Of a stretch of 51,505 bases of DNA, positions 34,691 through 43,166 are shown piece after piece (positions within the stretch are counted from its first letter, which is position 1; each line of letters starts with the position of its first letter). Under the pieces are notes generated by a model. It made no database searches, was not told the origin of the DNA, and was given only the letters and a program-made list of their open reading frames with translations. The stretch spans positions 1 through 51,505 of the forward strand of contig URLF01000004.1 in the NCBI GenBank assembly GCA_900548705.1, written 5' to 3'. Source of the stretch: an uncultured Porphyromonadaceae bacterium (lineage in GTDB: Bacteria; Bacteroidota; Bacteroidia; Bacteroidales; Muribaculaceae). A program made the position numbers and the translations under genes.

Positions 34691-35332
34691 ATGGTCAATA
34701 TCAAACCTTTCGTATTCAATCCATTCCAGGAGAACACCTACCTGGTATGGGATTCGACGACACTCGAAACAGCCATCGTCGACCCGGGCATATCGAACAA
34801 AAGAGAGGAGGAGTTTCTTGACCGGTTCATCACCGAGGGGAAACTCAAGGTCAAGGCCATATTGCTCACTCATGCCCATATCGACCACACCTTCGGGGTT
34901 GACCACCTGCGCGAACGCTACAACATCCCCGTCTTGCTCCACAAGTCAGACGAGCCGCTTGGCCGACAGCGAATGGAGCAAGCAAGGAAATTCCATCTTC
35001 CGGTAGAAATCACGCCGCTTGTGGTAGACCGTTTCATCGATGAGGGTGAAGTCCTCACCTTAGGTGACAACAAGGTTATGGCTCTTCACGCGCCCGGTCA
35101 TTCACCCGGCAGCCTGTTGTATTACATTCCCTCAGCGAACTCCCTTATTTCCGGTGATGTGCTGTTCCAAGGGAGCATCGGACGCACTGACCTGCCAGGC
35201 GGTAATTACGGACAACTAATCGCAAGCATAAACGGAAAGATTGTTACGCTTCCTCCCTCCACCATAGTATACCCGGGCCATGGCCCTTCAACCACGATAG
35301 CCCGGGAAATGAGATCCAACCCATATTTCTAA
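34691..35332 (+). CDS. MBL-fold metallo-hydrolase (glyoxalase II-like)
   Basis: 213 aa, soluble. Metal-binding motifs in order: THAHIDHTFG (HxHxDH), APGHSPGS (His), SGDVLFQGSIGRTDLPGG (Asp bridging the metals) and VYPGHGP (last His). This is the complete set for the small hydroxyacylglutathione-hydrolase-like group, whose members hydrolyse thioesters or related compounds. The substrate is unknown; many Bacteroidetes lack glutathione, so glyoxalase II activity should not be assumed. It is probably cotranscribed with rsmG and ends at a bidirectional terminator. Confidence 0.88.
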   Translation: MVNIKPFVFNPFQENTYLVWDSTTLETAIVDPGISNKREEEFLDRFITEGKLKVKAILLTHAHIDHTFGVDHLRERYNIPVLLHKSDEPLGRQRMEQARKFHLPVEITPLVVDRFIDEGEVLTLGDNKVMALHAPGHSPGSLLYYIPSANSLISGDVLFQGSIGRTDLPGGNYGQLIASINGKIVTLPPSTIVYPGHGPSTTIAREMRSNPYF

Positions 35333-35375
35333 AAACATATGTAGGAGATTTCTATTTCAGACAAATCATTCCTAT

Positions 35376-35427
35376 AAAATAAAACGCCTCGCCTGCAATT
35401 CAACAGCAGACGAGACGTTTTTATTTT
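35376..35427. terminator. Bidirectional terminator between the MBL gene and the B12 operon
   Basis: Interrupted stem between 35376-35395 and 35407-35427 (an 11-bp A/T-rich base, then CTCG/CGAG and CTGC/GCAG pairs) with T-rich ends on both strands. Confidence 0.75.
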
Positions 35428-35446
35428 AGAAAAGGCAGTATCGCAA

Positions 35447-36892
35447 TCACAAACGCACTTTGCGGCTTGTTGTGTTGACTCTTACCACATATACCCCTGC
35501 GGGAAGTTCAGCTGTGATTGAGTAATCATCCGAGGCAATCGCTTGAGTAAGAATGAGCGAACCGGACAAGGTATATACCTCAGCCAACTGGCCATTGCCG
35601 TTGAGCACCCGCAGAGCACCTCCTGCGACAGCAGAAATTTCTATATCGCTTTCGGAAGACATGCTTACTGACTCGACACCCGACTGAGAGGAAGACTGAG
35701 CGAACACCGGCAATGACGGGAACCAATAGTTCTCGATCATAGGGTATTCCTGCAACTTCTCACCGTTAGCCGAGTAGCGCCTTACCATATAAGTCTGGCT
35801 ACCGAATCCCTGGGACAACGACATATAAAGCTCTCCGCTTACAGGATGTACTCGCATCGAGCATCCATAAAGTTGCCATCCTTCATTGTCGGCATTCAGG
35901 TCTATTATCTTTTCGAATGTGCGGTTGTCGATATCAAATTTGAAAATCTCGGAACCGGAGAACCAGCTGCTCGCGCCTCCATTCCAAAACAGGGTATTGC
36001 TTGAAGCGGATGCGCAGAATCCATCCGGAGTCCATGCATACCAGGAATTGGCAGGAGCATATGCCGAGGATGGAACTTCCACAACTTCGGTCGCAAGGGT
36101 TTCAGGGTCAACCCGCAGGAGATAAGGCAGTGTGCCTCCACTGCCGTTTGATGCCACGCTACACCATAATGAACCATCCTTGGCCACTACCACGGAACCG
36201 ATTCCGGCACCCTCCTTCACAATATCTAAAGAGATGGTCTCGACAACTTTGTCTTCTGCCGGGTCAACAACCAGGAGACCGAGTTTCTGATGCGCGATAA
36301 AAACTTTCCCTGCGGCTCTGACCATTGTGCCGCACTGTCCTGAGTAGAGGGATTCGCTTTCGTTTTCCGTGCCGGAAACTATCCCGGTAACTTCCCGGGC
36401 ATCCAGGTCAAGAATCCAGACCCCATTGCTTGAAGATACATAACCTTTGTGTTCATCCACCCCTACGAAACCGCGTCCATCTGCCTGGATGTCTCCTGTA
36501 CCGATTTCCTCAAGCTGATACTCGACCTTCATAGTCTTCGCGTCAACCACATTGATGCGGCCTCCCACAATATCAGCTCCCGGGTCTTTGGCCTGCTTGC
36601 AGATGACATAGAACTTTCCGTTCCAGATTTCTCCATACTGCGCGGTCGCCCCAAGCTGTTTGTCCTCATTGTTGGCTTGTATGACCCTGTAATGCCAGTA
36701 GTCACCCCCTTCTGCGTCCGGAAGGAGATAATTGACCGTGGAGTTGTTGTGGCCATACCAATCTTCATTGACGATGAACACACCTTTAGAGAAATCGACC
36801 TCCTCCTGTGCCCTCGTCGCAGGGGTCGATAAGAGCGTGGCGAGGGCTGCGGTTGCCCCGGCGAGGCAACCGTAAAAGGTAAATTTTGCCAT
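35447..36892 (-). CDS. Secreted beta-propeller (DUF5074/BtuG-like) protein with T9SS tail
   Basis: 481 aa. Signal peptide (LAGATAALATLLSTPATRA) with no lipobox cysteine. Residues about 35-390 resemble YncE/DUF5074 beta-propellers, opening with GVFIVNEDWYGHNNSTVNYL as in BtuG-type proteins. The last about 70 residues (LRVLNGNGQLAEVYTLSGSL, PAGVYVVRVN, RKVRL) are a type A T9SS C-terminal domain. It is the last gene of a cobalamin-riboswitch operon, so a corrinoid-binding role is plausible. Unlike BtuG it would be exported through type IX secretion rather than lipid-anchored by its own signal. Ligand unproven. Confidence 0.8.
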   Translation of the reverse strand: MAKFTFYGCLAGATAALATLLSTPATRAQEEVDFSKGVFIVNEDWYGHNNSTVNYLLPDAEGGDYWHYRVIQANNEDKQLGATAQYGEIWNGKFYVICKQAKDPGADIVGGRINVVDAKTMKVEYQLEEIGTGDIQADGRGFVGVDEHKGYVSSSNGVWILDLDAREVTGIVSGTENESESLYSGQCGTMVRAAGKVFIAHQKLGLLVVDPAEDKVVETISLDIVKEGAGIGSVVVAKDGSLWCSVASNGSGGTLPYLLRVDPETLATEVVEVPSSAYAPANSWYAWTPDGFCASASSNTLFWNGGASSWFSGSEIFKFDIDNRTFEKIIDLNADNEGWQLYGCSMRVHPVSGELYMSLSQGFGSQTYMVRRYSANGEKLQEYPMIENYWFPSLPVFAQSSSQSGVESVSMSSESDIEISAVAGGALRVLNGNGQLAEVYTLSGSLILTQAIASDDYSITAELPAGVYVVRVNTTSRKVRL

Positions 36893-36991
36893 AGTTTTTT
36901 TAGTGTTTAGTTTGTTGAAAGATAATCTTTCGCTTTTCCGGACAAGATGATTATACTATTATTCTTATTATTGAGTTTTTATCATTGTAAT

Positions 36992-38203
36992 TCACAACGG
37001 GTCAGGAATCGACTGGTCGGCAGAAATTATATGCAAATCCTGCGCACGACATATCTCAGTAGAGGTCTCCCCTATCCATCCGCAATACTGGTTGACTCCT
37101 GTGTAGACCTTCACGAAATCCACACCCGGAAGCACTACCGGCATACCATCTTTATCAACCGCCCACGATATGTCGAAACTGTTCAGGTCGGCATACTCAT
37201 TGGGATGATTGTCTGCATAACCCCAATCATAACAGTAAAGGATGTAATATGCTCCGGTACCACTTGCGTCAACACCATTGGCAGGCAACCGGCTTCCGCT
37301 GAACGTCAGCTGGTCGGCATCAACCCATGCGGGAAAATATTCCTGACGATGAAAGCTGTTTTTGGGCATAAATCCTTTTACTCCTTCCGAATCCTCCCAG
37401 GCGATGTAATTGACATCCGACAGGTTCCCCGACATGATTATCTCTCGGTCTGGATCAGGTCGATTATATGTTATGGAGTAACCATGAAGAGTGGCAGGAT
37501 TATGATATTCACTTCCCGCCAGTTCATACCACTCGTCATCAGGGACTCCGTTGCAATTACGGTCATAGCTTACCATCACAATCCCTGGTTCCGACGAACC
37601 ACCTTTGCGGTTATTGTCTGTCAGTTCATAGAAACTGTTGCCGTGAATCATAAAATCCATTTCTCCAGGGGTATTGATGACCGTATGGTCGAAACCGAAT
37701 ACGACATATCCGCCAAAACCTCCAAGCGAGACCATGACATCATTGGTGCCGGAGATGGATTCCTCCACCTTTTTCAATATGTCGGAATAGTTCTCACCGG
37801 CTTCATACTGAGGCATGACATTTATGAATTGCCCCGGAGCCGGATTGTATTCATATACTTTGGATATGTACGGGCTGTAATCAATCTCTTCGTGAAGCAC
37901 AGTCACCCGGAACTCGAAATGATAAGGGGTTTCCTCATCCACAATATCGAGGACAAGGTCATATGTTCCCTCCTTCTCAGCCAGGAATATGTAGTCGCGC
38001 TCTGTCGACAACACTTCACCCGATGCCAGAGACCACCGGTAAGAAGCCCCCGTCAGCGCAGGAGTCAAGGGGAGTTTCTGCATCCTGTATATGTAGTAAC
38101 TATCATCGATTCCCAGGTTGAGCATCGGAGCGTCATCCGAACACGCCGAGAACACTCCCAGCGCACCCAATGGCAACAGTTTTATGATGTATGGCTTCTT
38201 CAT
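36992..38203 (-). CDS. Surface lipoprotein of the B12 locus, PKD-like
   Basis: 403 aa. Lipoprotein signal with lipobox FSAC (Cys21) and acidic SDDAP after it, a surface-export-type start in Bacteroidetes. Residues about 35-110 look like a PKD/Ig-like module (YRWSLASGEVLSTERDYIFL). The remaining about 290 residues form a conserved-looking domain (VSLGGFGGYVVFGFDHTV, YDRNCNGVPDDEWYELAGSE) seen in Bacteroidetes cell-surface proteins near B12 transport genes. It lies between the two propeller genes. It may help bind or present corrinoids, possibly as a BtuH-type accessory protein, but I cannot confirm that. Confidence 0.7.
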   Translation of the reverse strand: MKKPYIIKLLPLGALGVFSACSDDAPMLNLGIDDSYYIYRMQKLPLTPALTGASYRWSLASGEVLSTERDYIFLAEKEGTYDLVLDIVDEETPYHFEFRVTVLHEEIDYSPYISKVYEYNPAPGQFINVMPQYEAGENYSDILKKVEESISGTNDVMVSLGGFGGYVVFGFDHTVINTPGEMDFMIHGNSFYELTDNNRKGGSSEPGIVMVSYDRNCNGVPDDEWYELAGSEYHNPATLHGYSITYNRPDPDREIIMSGNLSDVNYIAWEDSEGVKGFMPKNSFHRQEYFPAWVDADQLTFSGSRLPANGVDASGTGAYYILYCYDWGYADNHPNEYADLNSFDISWAVDKDGMPVVLPGVDFVKVYTGVNQYCGWIGETSTEICRAQDLHIISADQSIPDPL

Positions 38204-38248
38204 CTGTCAATCTATTATGTCAGGTTCTCAACATCTATATGATTCATA

Positions 38249-39409
38249 TCATCGTGGAAGGAAACACATATGCGCGGGAATATCACCGGTGCGGACACTC
38301 CATTTTTTCCGGCCATTACGGTCAAAGCAATACAATGTCCCCGAGGATACATAATTTTTCGCATCCGTTACGAAGATGTCTCCAGTCTCAGGATGCACTG
38401 CTATCCCATAAGGAATAGTGATTTCTTTCTCCGTGCCATCAGTAATGAAATTCGTCGAAATCACCTCCTGGGTCCGGACATCAATTATACCGTAAGATAT
38501 GGCATTTTCAGAAGTGTATTCATTCCATTCCGTCGCGTAATAATACAGTGAGTCCCCCTTTATGGCCATATTCGAGCATGGTATATCAAGCTTGCTCTCT
38601 ACGGACAATCGGCTTTGGCCGGGCTTTTTTGAAAGCACATACAAGGCGGATGGACGTGACCGGTAGTCACCCCTTGAATTCACCCACAGTTTGTTATATT
38701 TGTCCTTTTTCACCCTGTGGAGATTAATGTCGACCGGAATCTGCTGTACCTGTTTGAAATCAATCATCTGAATCACTGAGACCGTGTTGTCATATTGTGG
38801 GGCACGGTAACCGCCGGAATTGGCGACATACATATAGTCATCGACAATCTCCATCTCCTCCGGCTGATAACCGACAGTAACCTTCGCCGTCACGGCAAGC
38901 GAAAGGGTATCCACTTCATATACCGCTCCCTTGGGTGCATTGATGTCTATCAATACCGGGCCGACATAGCTGCTGACGTATGCATTCCCCCTGTGGAACC
39001 GTATATAACGGCAATTGGGGATATCCACCTGCCCTATCCTCACGCCGCTATGGCTGTCAAGAACCTCCACCTTATGGGAGCAGTTGACCACCACATAGAG
39101 TTTCGAGCCATAAATGCCTATGTCATTGCCGACATCTCCAAGTTCCTTTACGACATTCGGATTGCGTTCGGCATATATGTTTCGGGAATAAAGTCCGGTG
39201 AAATAATCGAAATAATCGAGACTGCATTTGTTAGAGCCCATATTCCCTTCATTGACGAGATATAGACCTCGTATGGCGGTGTTTGGTGAAGGAGTCTCAG
39301 GTATGATGTCATACTCCGTGGGCACCACGAGCTCGTCTTCACGACAGCTCGTGACGCACAACAGGAGCGGCAGAAAATAAATAAATATGTTCTTTTGAAT
39401 TCTGGTCAT
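38249..39409 (-). CDS. btuG: BtuG-like surface cobalamin-binding beta-propeller lipoprotein
   Basis: 386 aa. Lipobox CVTSC near residue 20 followed by acidic REDE, consistent with surface export. The body is a YncE/DUF5074-type propeller (GLYLVNEGNMGSNKCSLDYF, YVVVNCSHKVEVLDSHSGVR, VGYQPEEMEIVDDYMYVANS). BtuG of Bacteroides thetaiotaomicron is such a propeller, sits on BtuB and binds B12 with very high affinity. Here the ATG overlaps the TonB-receptor stop by one base (TAATG), and the operon starts with a cobalamin riboswitch, so the assignment is well supported by context. Confidence 0.85.
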   Translation of the reverse strand: MTRIQKNIFIYFLPLLLCVTSCREDELVVPTEYDIIPETPSPNTAIRGLYLVNEGNMGSNKCSLDYFDYFTGLYSRNIYAERNPNVVKELGDVGNDIGIYGSKLYVVVNCSHKVEVLDSHSGVRIGQVDIPNCRYIRFHRGNAYVSSYVGPVLIDINAPKGAVYEVDTLSLAVTAKVTVGYQPEEMEIVDDYMYVANSGGYRAPQYDNTVSVIQMIDFKQVQQIPVDINLHRVKKDKYNKLWVNSRGDYRSRPSALYVLSKKPGQSRLSVESKLDIPCSNMAIKGDSLYYYATEWNEYTSENAISYGIIDVRTQEVISTNFITDGTEKEITIPYGIAVHPETGDIFVTDAKNYVSSGTLYCFDRNGRKKWSVRTGDIPAHMCFLPR

Positions 39410-41469
39410 TATATTTCAACGGTTAATGTAACCCTGTAATTACGCTTTGGCATCGGATAATTGAGAATCACATCGTAATCCTGGCTGAGAAGGTTGTTGA
39501 CCTCAAGCAGCCCGCGAAGGTTCACACGTCCGAGAGTGAAATCTTTGCTCAGGGAGATATCGCTCGTGTACCAGGGTTGAGTGTAGTTGTATCGTATGTT
39601 TTCTTGCTGGTTATACCTTTCTCCGACATAAATCCAGGAGTAATTCAGCCCCCATCCGCGCCATTGGGCGTTGATGACAGCCGAGCCGGAATGACGGGGA
39701 ATGTAGGGAATCTGGTCGCGGTAATAGTTGTCAGCCGGATTGGTGACATCTATCGCCCTCTGGAAGGTATATTGCAGGCGGGCCGTCACAAACAGCTTCG
39801 GGAGAGGATTTACCGTAATCAGTCCGCTGACATCCACTCCTTTTATATCCACCAGTCCAAGGTTGAGCATAGTCCATCTGAACTGTTGTCCCTTAGGATA
39901 AGCGACAATTTTGTCTTTGACCTTATTGTAATATATGTCAGCTGTCATCTTGACGGCAGAAATGACCCCATGGGAAGAGTGGTCATAGACCAGGCCGAAA
40001 TTGTATTGGGTCACCCGTTCGGGAGTCAGCTTTGAATTACCCATATCCGCATAATACAGGTCATTGAAAGTCGGCATCCTGAATGATTTCTTGTAGAAAA
40101 ACCTGACGGAGAAATCCCGCTTGCGCAACGGATTGAAAGTGACAAAAAACGCCGGTGTCAATACCTTCTGGTCATCCGGAGCCTGTTGACCGTCCAGAGA
40201 GTCATGGATGAATGTGCCCAACAGACTTCCCTGCATCCTCAGCCTCCCGAAGTCCATCGATGTGGCAACCGACAGGTAATTGCTGATTCTGTCAGGTCTG
40301 GCAAACCCATACATATCGGCATCGAGGGAATTCCACATGAAATCGTAGCTTGCCGACACCTCCCACCATTCTGCGATTCCGAATTCGTGAGCCGTCGAGA
40401 CATAGATCTCTTTCTGCTTGTACAGGTTGTCGATTTTTACCTGCTTGTCATCATTGTTGACATAGTGGGTGCGGTAAAAAGCGTATTTGACATTGTTGAG
40501 CATCGTCCATCGTCCGAAATGCCCTGTGTAACGTCCCTGCACAAAGGAATTGGTGTCCCAGATTCTCTCGCCACGACGCCATACGTTATTGACAATCGCG
40601 CCCGGTACACCTCGCTCCGAATTGTAATTATAGGCCTTGAAATGCCAGGATCCACGAGCCAGAGTCCCGTTTAGGTTCAGTTCAAGACGCGTGGCGTTTA
40701 TGTCACCATTCTGCCTTACGGCTATAGTGTCATATGCAAGCTCCCCCGCAGGATTGACCCGTCGGTAACGGAATTTGTATTTTCCGCTTGAATTGACCCA
40801 CTCGGCGCTCAACTGAGCGTTCACTCTGTCGGAAAGCTTCAGCTCGACAAGTGCCGAGGGGTTGATGAGGTCAAATGAACCGAACCTGACTGTGGCCCGG
40901 GCATGATAAATCTCATCCTCATCGAATCGCGGCGCACGGGTGCGCATATATATGGTACCGGCGGCGCCGAAATCTTTAGCCGGCTGGAGGATGCGGCTTT
41001 TCTGCCCGTTATACAGCGATATTTCCTCCATATTGTCAAGGGAGAACTGCCCGAGATCTATCTGACCGTTCTGGGCGTTTCCAAGCTCAACGCCGTCATA
41101 TACCACTCCCGTATGGTTGGTTCCCATCGAGCGGATGTTGACGGTCTTTATGCCACCGACACCTCCATAATCCTTTACCTGAACACCGGAAAAATATCGT
41201 AATGCGTCAGCCACACTGTTGGAGTTGAGCCGATGCAGTTCCTCTCCGGACAGGGTCTGGGCAGGTATGATGTCATCAGCCGGACGGCGGGCGGTGACCA
41301 TAATCTCTTTAAGGTTCAACACCGTATCCATCTTCTCCAAAGGTTCAGCCGAAAAAAGAGACAACGGAATCAGCATCGCAGCCTGCAAGGCCACGACGCG
41401 CAAGGGTCTTGTTTCCACAATTTCTGCTATGAAATGGGCCTGTCGGCCCGTTTTGCATAATTTACCCAT
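39409..41469 (-). CDS. btuB: TonB-dependent cobalamin receptor, BtuB-like
   Basis: 686 aa outer-membrane receptor. After a long n-region the hydrophobic signal is VVALQAAMLIPLSLFSA. A TonB-box-like stretch (LKEIMVTARR) follows, then the plug domain (DALRYFSGVQVKDYGGVGGI, VYDGVELGN). The remaining about 500 residues form a 22-stranded barrel ending in an aromatic-rich last strand (RNYRVTLTVEI). There is no CarboxypepD-reg-like domain, so it is not a SusC. The start codon lies 25 bp after a cobalamin riboswitch, which supports corrinoid uptake. btuG-like follows with a one-base overlap. Confidence 0.9.
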   Translation of the reverse strand: MGKLCKTGRQAHFIAEIVETRPLRVVALQAAMLIPLSLFSAEPLEKMDTVLNLKEIMVTARRPADDIIPAQTLSGEELHRLNSNSVADALRYFSGVQVKDYGGVGGIKTVNIRSMGTNHTGVVYDGVELGNAQNGQIDLGQFSLDNMEEISLYNGQKSRILQPAKDFGAAGTIYMRTRAPRFDEDEIYHARATVRFGSFDLINPSALVELKLSDRVNAQLSAEWVNSSGKYKFRYRRVNPAGELAYDTIAVRQNGDINATRLELNLNGTLARGSWHFKAYNYNSERGVPGAIVNNVWRRGERIWDTNSFVQGRYTGHFGRWTMLNNVKYAFYRTHYVNNDDKQVKIDNLYKQKEIYVSTAHEFGIAEWWEVSASYDFMWNSLDADMYGFARPDRISNYLSVATSMDFGRLRMQGSLLGTFIHDSLDGQQAPDDQKVLTPAFFVTFNPLRKRDFSVRFFYKKSFRMPTFNDLYYADMGNSKLTPERVTQYNFGLVYDHSSHGVISAVKMTADIYYNKVKDKIVAYPKGQQFRWTMLNLGLVDIKGVDVSGLITVNPLPKLFVTARLQYTFQRAIDVTNPADNYYRDQIPYIPRHSGSAVINAQWRGWGLNYSWIYVGERYNQQENIRYNYTQPWYTSDISLSKDFTLGRVNLRGLLEVNNLLSQDYDVILNYPMPKRNYRVTLTVEI

Positions 41470-41493
41470 GATCCCGTAGGCTTATAATTGATA

Positions 41494-41657
41494 CCGAAAC
41501 GGGAGGTCTTCTGACTCATCCTGACTTTCCGCGCCTTCTCGGAGTATCTCTTACTCCAATGGCATTGAGCGAAAAGCCGTGTCACCCCACACGGGCGTAG
41601 GACTCACAGCAGCGGGTACTGTCCCCGAATCTCACGGGGTTCCCTTTTCCGTTTCGG
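41494..41657 (-). promoter_or_regulatory. Cobalamin (B12) riboswitch
   Basis: On the minus strand the RNA begins and ends with a perfect 9-bp P1 helix (41649-41657 with 41494-41502). Within it, in order, are AAAAGGGAA, GGGACAGTACCCGCTGCTGT, the B12-box-like AATGCCATTGGAG, and AGTCAGGATGAGTCAGAAGA before the closing CCTCCC. These are the conserved core blocks of cobalamin aptamers. It lies directly before the btuB-like ATG, so repression by adenosyl- or methylcobalamin is expected, probably by blocking translation since no terminator is visible. Confidence 0.93.
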
Positions 41658-41660
41658 CCA

Positions 41661-41668
41661 CAAAGTTA
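41661..41668 (-). promoter_or_regulatory. -7 element driving the B12 riboswitch operon
   Basis: Minus-strand TAACTTTG (41661-41668), with only TTTC at the -33 position 20 bp upstream. The predicted transcription start coincides with the 5' edge of riboswitch P1. Confidence 0.65.
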
Positions 41669-41693
41669 ATGAAATTTCGCCACAATCCGAAAT

Positions 41694-43166
41694 TCATGAG
41701 AGAAAATCGACTGTCAGCGGATCGAAATCCTGAAGATTCACCGGAAGATTGTCGGTAGTGGCGAGCGTGTGTATCAGCCGTGCGGTGAATCTTATCCCTC
41801 TCCACCGGAAATGGTCATCGACAGAATGACATTCCTCCTTGGCTTTCTCTATCGCGTCGCTCAGGCTTGCGGCCTCTTCCTTCCGTCCCAGACGAAGATA
41901 TACCGACGCAAGGAGTATGTAGTCAGTCATCGTGAAGAAACCGGGTTTGGATGCCGGGCTCGACATGTCGTCCGACACCTCCTCGAAAACTTCAGCATAC
42001 CTCTCGAACATACGCGCATCATACAGGGTATGAAGATAGAAATCCACCCAAGTCGTGATTCCGATTTTGCGGTGATAAAAATCCAAGGCTTTCGCGGCAG
42101 GAATGAATTTCTCCTTGTTAAGCAATCCTACCGCCATCATACGCCAGTCATTGCCATCTGTCTTCCCCTTGTCGAGGGCCATCTGAAGATAATCCTCCAG
42201 GTTATCCGGTTCAAGTTCAAGTATCACCATCAATGGGTCTCCCGATCCGGCAGTGGCGACATCGTTACGAAGCATCGTGGCATACACCTCGCATGCTTCT
42301 TTTATGCGGTTTTCCCTGGCATAGGCCTCTGCCAGGCCTTCAAGCGCGAAACTATTGAGAGGATCGGAAGACAATTCCGACAACACCTCAATCGATTCCT
42401 TGCGCTTTTCGGGGATGACCACCATGATTACTCCTCGGGTGAGCCTTGCATTGAAATGCTCCGGATCTATGGCCAACGCGTAGTCCACCGCCGCCAAAGC
42501 ATCTTCGGAATGTTCGAGCCCGAACTCTATCCTCGCCAACAAAAGCCACGCCTCGATATTGAACGGCTCCATCCTGGTAAGCTCCTCGGCGATTTTTCTG
42601 GCCTCCTCCTGGAATCCGGCACCTTCCTTAAGCGTCTCGGCTGCTTCGAAAGCAAAACCACGCGGGTCCTCCGCCCGCTGGCTTATCTCCGGATAATATC
42701 TCACCAGCAGATTCCTCTGGTCTGTCTCCCTGAGGAAATCTATTATTTTCAGTACCGTCTCACAATCAAGCGAGTCATATTTCCTGATTATTTCATCAAG
42801 ATATGGAGCGGCATCTCCGGTCGGATAGCACCTGACACACATCTGCAACACATCCCACAAAGCGGTCTCTCTGCGGCCTTTACGGGATACCATATCATTG
42901 GCCGCATCCTGGGATACATAAGAGAGGAAAAACGCCATACGTTCGTCGAACTCCCTGCTTTCAGGATACAACCGCGCAACGGTCAGAAACACGAACATCT
43001 GAACCAACGCGTCACCCTCATCCTGAGCATAATCATAGATATCGAGCAACTCGTTGATTTCGTAGTAGTCTATGACAGCGCCGCTCTCCACTTCCTGGCG
43101 GAAGCGGTCATAGAGCGAGCGCATGTATTCTTCGTCAGATTTTCGTGATTCGTCGTCGTTATACAT
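41694..43166 (-). CDS. Tetratricopeptide repeat protein
   Basis: 490 aa, no signal peptide, acidic and helical. Several TPR-like helix pairs are visible, e.g. LLARIEFGLEHSEDALAAVD followed by YALAIDPEHFNARL, ALEGLAEAYARENRIKEACE, and YILLASVYLRLGRKEEAASL. It is probably a cytosolic scaffold for protein interactions; no catalytic domain is seen. Its start overlaps the end of glnS by 8 bp on the same strand, so the two are likely cotranslated. Function unknown. I see no clear terminator between its end and the B12 promoter. Confidence 0.82.
   Translation of the reverse strand: MYNDDESRKSDEEYMRSLYDRFRQEVESGAVIDYYEINELLDIYDYAQDEGDALVQMFVFLTVARLYPESREFDERMAFFLSYVSQDAANDMVSRKGRRETALWDVLQMCVRCYPTGDAAPYLDEIIRKYDSLDCETVLKIIDFLRETDQRNLLVRYYPEISQRAEDPRGFAFEAAETLKEGAGFQEEARKIAEELTRMEPFNIEAWLLLARIEFGLEHSEDALAAVDYALAIDPEHFNARLTRGVIMVVIPEKRKESIEVLSELSSDPLNSFALEGLAEAYARENRIKEACEVYATMLRNDVATAGSGDPLMVILELEPDNLEDYLQMALDKGKTDGNDWRMMAVGLLNKEKFIPAAKALDFYHRKIGITTWVDFYLHTLYDARMFERYAEVFEEVSDDMSSPASKPGFFTMTDYILLASVYLRLGRKEEAASLSDAIEKAKEECHSVDDHFRWRGIRFTARLIHTLATTDNLPVNLQDFDPLTVDFLS

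Noticed and set aside
36947..38242. Plus-strand open frame of 431 codons opposite the PKD-like lipoprotein.
   Set aside because: Shadow of the minus-strand gene, which has a lipoprotein signal and fits the B12 operon.
41769..43148. Plus-strand open frame of 459 codons opposite the TPR gene.
   Set aside because: Antisense shadow; the minus-strand protein has clear TPR helices and overlaps glnS in the expected way.
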